From Bacteriovoracaceae bacterium (lineage in GTDB: Bacteria > Bdellovibrionota > Bacteriovoracia > Bacteriovoracales > Bacteriovoracaceae), in assembly GCA_023954595.1 (NCBI GenBank), contig JAGSHJ010000104.1, positions 1 through 8,972 of the forward strand: a stretch of DNA of 8,972 bases, written 5' to 3'. Below are positions 5,893 to 8,972 of this stretch, in pieces. The first letter of the stretch is position 1, and each line of letters starts with the position of its first letter. The position numbers and the translations under genes are program-made. The notes under the pieces were generated by a model. It saw nothing but the letters and a program-made list of their open reading frames with translations, was not told the origin of the DNA and made no database searches.

Positions 5893-7854
5893 CTACTCTA
5901 GGAAAAGTCGTTTATTTTCTTTGATTTCAAATAGGATTTTTCTCTCAGTTCCCAGAAGAGGATTGGCAATAGTCCCCTCGTACTCTCCAGCAGGGATTCT
6001 CATATTATTGAATGGAAGATCTCTCTCGATTCTCTCCCCGTCCACTTCAAGAATTAGCTTTGAGCCAGAGGTGAAGTTTTGAGAAGTGCTCAAAAGTCCT
6101 ACGTTTTCTTTTTCCAAATCCGGTATAACAAGATTAAGGCTTGGTTGTTCTGCCGTTAATGAGAACTGCTTATCAAATTGGAATTTCTTATAACCTTTTT
6201 TCCTCACGGCAACATTGAAACTTTTATTCAAAGGTACTTGGGCCTTTATACCCTGAGTCTGCACTAACTGATTATTTATATAGATACGCATTCCAGAGTC
6301 TAAATTACTAAAGCGAACACTTCCTTGAGTGGTAACTTCTTTTTTAATAGACTCTAGGTCATCATTGGCAACATTTCTGTTTTGCTCTACTTTTGAGCTG
6401 CTTGAAAGACCTAACGTTTCTAAAACAAGACTTTGGTTTGTGTATATAAATCCTGCAAGGGCCATGCATGCAACTATCTTAACAATTGGCTGGCTGCCCT
6501 TACCTTCACTTTTTTTCTGTCCTTGAGAGGAGACTTTTCTTCTAACAGTAGACTTCCCAGAGCTTTCGGCCCTACGCTTTCTAACTCTAGTAGTTGTTTC
6601 TGTTCTACCACCCTCAACGCTTCGAGGTCTTTGCCTTGCTACTGTTTGTCTTGAAGTTGCACCACTAGAGGCACGAGCTGCAGTAGTTTTAATTCTCGCA
6701 TTAGATTTAGTTCCATTGTCGAGTTGTAGTTCTTCACCGACATTAACTGTATGACTTTTCTTCTCAAAACCTAAATCGAGCTCGATCTTTCGAGTTGAAG
6801 TAGCTTCATCAACAGACGAGTTGGCACTTGAAGTCGACTGTCCTTCACCAGTACCTTTTGAAATGTCGTCAATGTATGGCTTAATATCAATCTTTCCATA
6901 CTCAACGAACTTTTCCTTATCTTTTGTAATCTCTTCTTTAAATAATTGATTTGCAAAATAGCCTAGATCGGTTGCATTAAAGTCTGGATAATTAGAATAA
7001 AGGAACTTAACCAAGGCCCTATTGAACTTATCCATGTTTTCAAAACGTTGATTTCTATCTTTGGCCAATGCCTTTAGAACAATTTGATCCAACTCTTTAG
7101 GTACATTTGGATTGATTGAACTAGGAGCTGGAACTTTACATGCTTGAATCTGTTTAAGTACCGCCAAGTCATTTGATGCTTGGAATAATTTCCTACTACA
7201 CAATAATTCCCAAAGAGTAATTCCAACTGCAAATTGGTCATAGCGATGATCAAGCTCTAGTCCATCTAAGTACTCTGGAGCAAGATATGAGAGCTTACCT
7301 TTAATAGTTCCGGCCTGTGTGGCCTCACTATTTGAATCGGCCTTCGCAATACCAAAGTCGATAACCTTTACGGCCCCATCATAGGTTAGCATTATGTTGT
7401 GTGGGGAAATATCTCTGTGAACAATATTAAATGGTTTACCAGTTAATTTATCAGTAAACGTATGAGCGTAATGAAGCGCTTGGCAAACCTGTGAAGTGAT
7501 ATAAGTAGATATCTCTACTGGGAATACGAAGTTTTTTGCCTTTAGACGGTCAAGGTATTGTTTAAGGTTGGCGCCGTCTACATACTCCATCGCAGTGTAG
7601 AGTTGATCTTGAACCATACCATAGTCGTACATTTGAGCGATATTTGGATGAAGTAGACCAAAGGTCACCTTTAGTTCATCTTCAAACATCTGAACGAATG
7701 ATGGATCTTTTGAAAACTGTGCCTGAACCATTTTAATGGCAACAATCTTATTGGCCTGCTCGCCAAGATATCTGGCCCTACAAATTTTGGCCATTCCACC
7801 ATCTACCAAGTGGTCTAAAATTAAATATTTTCCGAATCTTTCGAAATCACTCAT
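5893..7854 (-). CDS. Membrane Ser/Thr protein kinase with C-terminal PEGA-like domains
   Basis: A Hanks-type kinase domain covers about 7-287: Gly-rich loop DGGMAKICRA (18-27), VAIK with ATP-anchoring Lys41, helix-C acid in FEDELKV (Glu58 or Glu60), HRDISPHN with catalytic Asp148 and Asn153, DFG at 166-168, and YLAPE (190-194). All key residues are present, so it should be active. The GGMA variant of the Gly loop is typical of myxobacterial and bdellovibrio kinases. Residues 335-456 are a Ser/Thr-rich, apparently disordered linker, very basic from 383 on (21 Lys/Arg against 4 Glu). A short hydrophobic segment (about 457-472) probably spans the inner membrane with the kinase inside. The outer part has one good PEGA-like domain (about 511-577, ending in VRKKGYKKF and a beta strand) and a second weaker copy (about 590-652). 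The start is supported by GAGG 7 nt upstream. Substrates are unknown. Confidence 0.93.
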   Translation of the reverse strand: MSDFERFGKYLILDHLVDGGMAKICRARYLGEQANKIVAIKMVQAQFSKDPSFVQMFEDELKVTFGLLHPNIAQMYDYGMVQDQLYTAMEYVDGANLKQYLDRLKAKNFVFPVEISTYITSQVCQALHYAHTFTDKLTGKPFNIVHRDISPHNIMLTYDGAVKVIDFGIAKADSNSEATQAGTIKGKLSYLAPEYLDGLELDHRYDQFAVGITLWELLCSRKLFQASNDLAVLKQIQACKVPAPSSINPNVPKELDQIVLKALAKDRNQRFENMDKFNRALVKFLYSNYPDFNATDLGYFANQLFKEEITKDKEKFVEYGKIDIKPYIDDISKGTGEGQSTSSANSSVDEATSTRKIELDLGFEKKSHTVNVGEELQLDNGTKSNARIKTTAARASSGATSRQTVARQRPRSVEGGRTETTTRVRKRRAESSGKSTVRRKVSSQGQKKSEGKGSQPIVKIVACMALAGFIYTNQSLVLETLGLSSSSKVEQNRNVANDDLESIKKEVTTQGSVRFSNLDSGMRIYINNQLVQTQGIKAQVPLNKSFNVAVRKKGYKKFQFDKQFSLTAEQPSLNLVIPDLEKENVGLLSTSQNFTSGSKLILEVDGERIERDLPFNNMRIPAGEYEGTIANPLLGTERKILFEIKENKRLFLE

Positions 7855-7861
7855 AAAAAAA

Positions 7862-7865
7862 CCTC
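7862..7865 (-). promoter_or_regulatory. Shine-Dalgarno GAGG of the Ser/Thr kinase gene
   Basis: On the - strand GAGG precedes the ATG (7854-7852) by seven T residues. This fixes the start and leaves the whole Gly-rich N-lobe inside the protein. Confidence 0.7.
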
Positions 7866-7886
7866 AGTTTCTTATCGGAAAACTGA
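7864..7886 (-). promoter_or_regulatory. Hairpin overlapping the kinase ribosome binding site
   Basis: On the - strand TCAGTTT and AAACTGA form a perfect 7-bp inverted repeat with a nine-base loop. The downstream arm includes the GA of the GAGG Shine-Dalgarno. If the mRNA starts upstream, this fold could partly hide the ribosome binding site; as DNA it could instead be a protein-binding site. Only the complementarity is seen. Confidence 0.35.
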
Positions 7887-7913
7887 CAAATTTCTTTAAG
7901 TCAAACTCACCTT

Positions 7914-7942
7914 AATATATAGGTGTAAGTGACTAATTTTAA
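7914..7942 (-). promoter_or_regulatory. Possible promoter for the kinase gene
   Basis: Reading the - strand of the 94 bp gap after the lipoprotein stop, TTAAAA (7942-7937) and TATATT (7919-7914) are separated by 17 bp. No hairpin terminator was found between the lipoprotein and kinase genes, so read-through from upstream is also possible. Confidence 0.35.
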
Positions 7943-7948
7943 ATAACT

Positions 7949-8485
7949 TTAAAGAATATCTCTTTGTTCAAAGCCAGGGATAAAGATAGAAAGTTCATCA
8001 AGCTTACCCATTGATCTATCACAAAGTCCTTTAACCACATGACCTTTGAAGTTCATCTCTGAAGCGATGAAGTGCTCCTGGAAGTTTCTTTTAAAAGATG
8101 GAATCTCAATAATCTCTCTATTAGGCCCTCTTAGTTGTTCAACAACAGAGGCGTGATTAATATCTTTAGTGGGATTTCTATAAAGCATGACAACATAAAA
8201 TTCGTCACATGCTAGCGCTTGGTTTTCATTGTTGCCCATCCAGCTATAAAAAGGAGAGCCTTTTTCAACCTCTCCTATCAAAATCTCGTAATAGATATTG
8301 GCACCCTGGAAAAAGGAAACTTTTTTAAAGTTTAGACGATCATCCCATGTTTTATCTTTATAAACACCGCCAGGGACAATGACTTCATTTGTTTGAACTC
8401 TATTTTGTCCTCTATAGGTTCCAGCACAGCTTGTTACAAACATGATACATAAAGTAATAAAAGCTGAACCCATCAAATATTTCAT
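7949..8485 (-). CDS. Small secreted lipoprotein of unknown family
   Basis: 178 residues. The N-terminus is a type II signal peptide: Met-Lys, a hydrophobic core (about 4-17), then lipobox VTSC with the lipidated Cys at 20 and Ala at +2, which favours export beyond the inner membrane to the outer membrane. The mature part, about 158 residues, has mixed alpha/beta-type sequence, two Cys (93 and 155) that could form a disulfide, and no motif I recognise. I do not assign a function. Translation is coupled to the upstream alpha/beta-hydrolase by a 4-nt ATGA overlap, and GGAG lies 5 nt before the ATG. The tight linkage suggests a joint role with the lipase-like enzyme, for example at the envelope, but this rests on position only. 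Confidence 0.85.
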   Translation of the reverse strand: MKYLMGSAFITLCIMFVTSCAGTYRGQNRVQTNEVIVPGGVYKDKTWDDRLNFKKVSFFQGANIYYEILIGEVEKGSPFYSWMGNNENQALACDEFYVVMLYRNPTKDINHASVVEQLRGPNREIIEIPSFKRNFQEHFIASEMNFKGHVVKGLCDRSMGKLDELSIFIPGFEQRDIL

Positions 8486-8972
8486 TTTTTCTCCAATTGC
8501 GTCTGATCTATATATTCAATTATCTCTTGAAAAACTTCTGTTGCGCAAGTCTCATTTAAAATGTCGTGCTTGGCCTCATCATAGAATACTTTTCTGGCAA
8601 GTGTCTTTGACATGGCACCAATAAAGAGCTCTGTTGCATCATTGTCCACAATCTTATCCTGACCTGAGAGTATGAATAAGGTGGGAGTTTGAAGGTAATA
8701 TGCATATGACATCATGACAGAGCTATTTTGAAGTATCGCCCGCGCCATTGAAGTCGTAATAAACTGGGAATTTAGGTGATCACCATCAAAGCTTATCGCC
8801 TTACTCCTATCATTTGTTAGGTCTTTACCTTTATACAAACTTGGAAGCCTGGTTTTTCCAACTGATTGACCGAGTACGTCCATAAAGTCGTGGGCAACTG
8901 AAGGCAGTTTTATTTTAGTTTTAATACAAGGATTTGTTAGTGCGACCGAATCAATTGAAAACGGTAATTGGT
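8482..8972 (-). CDS. Alpha/beta-hydrolase, monoacylglycerol lipase/lysophospholipase type (5' end outside window)
   Basis: The C-terminal ~163 codons of a serine hydrolase resembling the Hydrolase_4 (serine aminopeptidase S33) group, which includes monoglyceride lipases and lysophospholipase L2. The frame is open to the right edge. The residues before the internal Met at 8883 (SVALTNPCIK and following) fit the strand after the nucleophile elbow, so that Met is not the start. The catalytic Asp is probably in SGQDKIVD (about 8677-8654) and the catalytic His in EAKHDILNE (8574-8548). Between the edge and the Asp lies the cap region. The GxSxG nucleophile lies beyond the window. The end overlaps the lipoprotein start by 4 nt (TGA within ATGA). 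Substrate is unknown; a membrane-lipid or prey-lipid role would be speculation. Confidence 0.85.
   Translation of the reverse strand, partial: QLPFSIDSVALTNPCIKTKIKLPSVAHDFMDVLGQSVGKTRLPSLYKGKDLTNDRSKAISFDGDHLNSQFITTSMARAILQNSSVMMSYAYYLQTPTLFILSGQDKIVDNDATELFIGAMSKTLARKVFYDEAKHDILNETCATEVFQEIIEYIDQTQLEKK
8491..8494 (-). promoter_or_regulatory. Shine-Dalgarno GGAG of the lipoprotein gene
   Basis: GGAG on the - strand, 5 nt before the ATG at 8485-8483, inside the end of the hydrolase gene. It shows that the lipoprotein can recruit its own ribosomes as well as re-use those ending on the hydrolase. Confidence 0.7.

Noticed and set aside
6329..6654. Two + strand open frames opposite the kinase gene
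   Set aside because: They mirror the kinase linker and membrane segment; their hydrophobic look is a by-product of the sense sequence.
7899..7904. TTGACT on the - strand (7904-7899) as a -35 box for the kinase
   Set aside because: At 16-18 bp spacing there is no acceptable -10 (TTTCCG region), so the TTAAAA/TATATT pair was preferred.
8442..8624. 60-codon + strand open frame
   Set aside because: Antisense to the hydrolase and lipoprotein junction, with no domain or start signal.

Overview
The window (8972 bp, AT-rich) reads as chromosome of a low-GC member of the Bdellovibrionota, most likely the Bacteriovorax/Halobacteriovorax side. The reasons are an FHA-GGDEF protein with the architecture of Bdellovibrio DgcB, a myxobacterial/bdellovibrio-style membrane Ser/Thr kinase with PEGA-like C-terminal repeats, and the AT-rich base composition. 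The taxonomic call is inference from protein character; there is no rRNA or other marker here. The first ~180 bp do not fit this picture. They encode a piece that looks like the Bacteroidota outer-membrane protein PorQ (type IX secretion), running in frame into glucose-6-phosphate isomerase.

Layout. (1) 3-1340, + strand: an open frame entering from the left edge, PorQ-like for about 55-65 codons, then a phosphoglucose isomerase core with all key catalytic residues. (2) 1341-1430: 90 bp gap with a promoter, a perfect AACAAT-A-ATTGTT palindrome and a good Shine-Dalgarno. (3) 1431-5854, + strand: a tightly packed four-gene operon, FHA-diguanylate cyclase, mutL (1 nt overlap), miaA (4 nt overlap) and a PpsR/PDRP-type kinase-phosphorylase (7 nt gap). 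It closes with a strong hairpin terminator at 5854-5881 that also serves the convergent gene cluster. (4) 8972-5893, - strand: the 3' part of an alpha/beta-hydrolase (monoacylglycerol lipase/lysophospholipase type) cut by the right edge, a small lipoprotein of unknown family overlapping it by ATGA, a 94 bp gap with a possible promoter and a hairpin touching the ribosome binding site, then a 653-residue Ser/Thr kinase.

How the parts may work together. Pgi and the PpsR-type regulator both touch central carbon flow (upper glycolysis and the pyruvate/PEP node). MutL (mismatch repair) and MiaA (tRNA i6A37) are housekeeping genes often found adjacent. The diguanylate cyclase has an FHA phosphothreonine-binding domain and a Thr-containing N-terminal tail, and a Ser/Thr kinase lies on the opposite strand, so a kinase-to-c-di-GMP link is a reasonable but unproven idea. 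No tRNA, rRNA, CRISPR array, insertion sequence or phage gene was seen. No gene-free stretch exceeds 300 bp.
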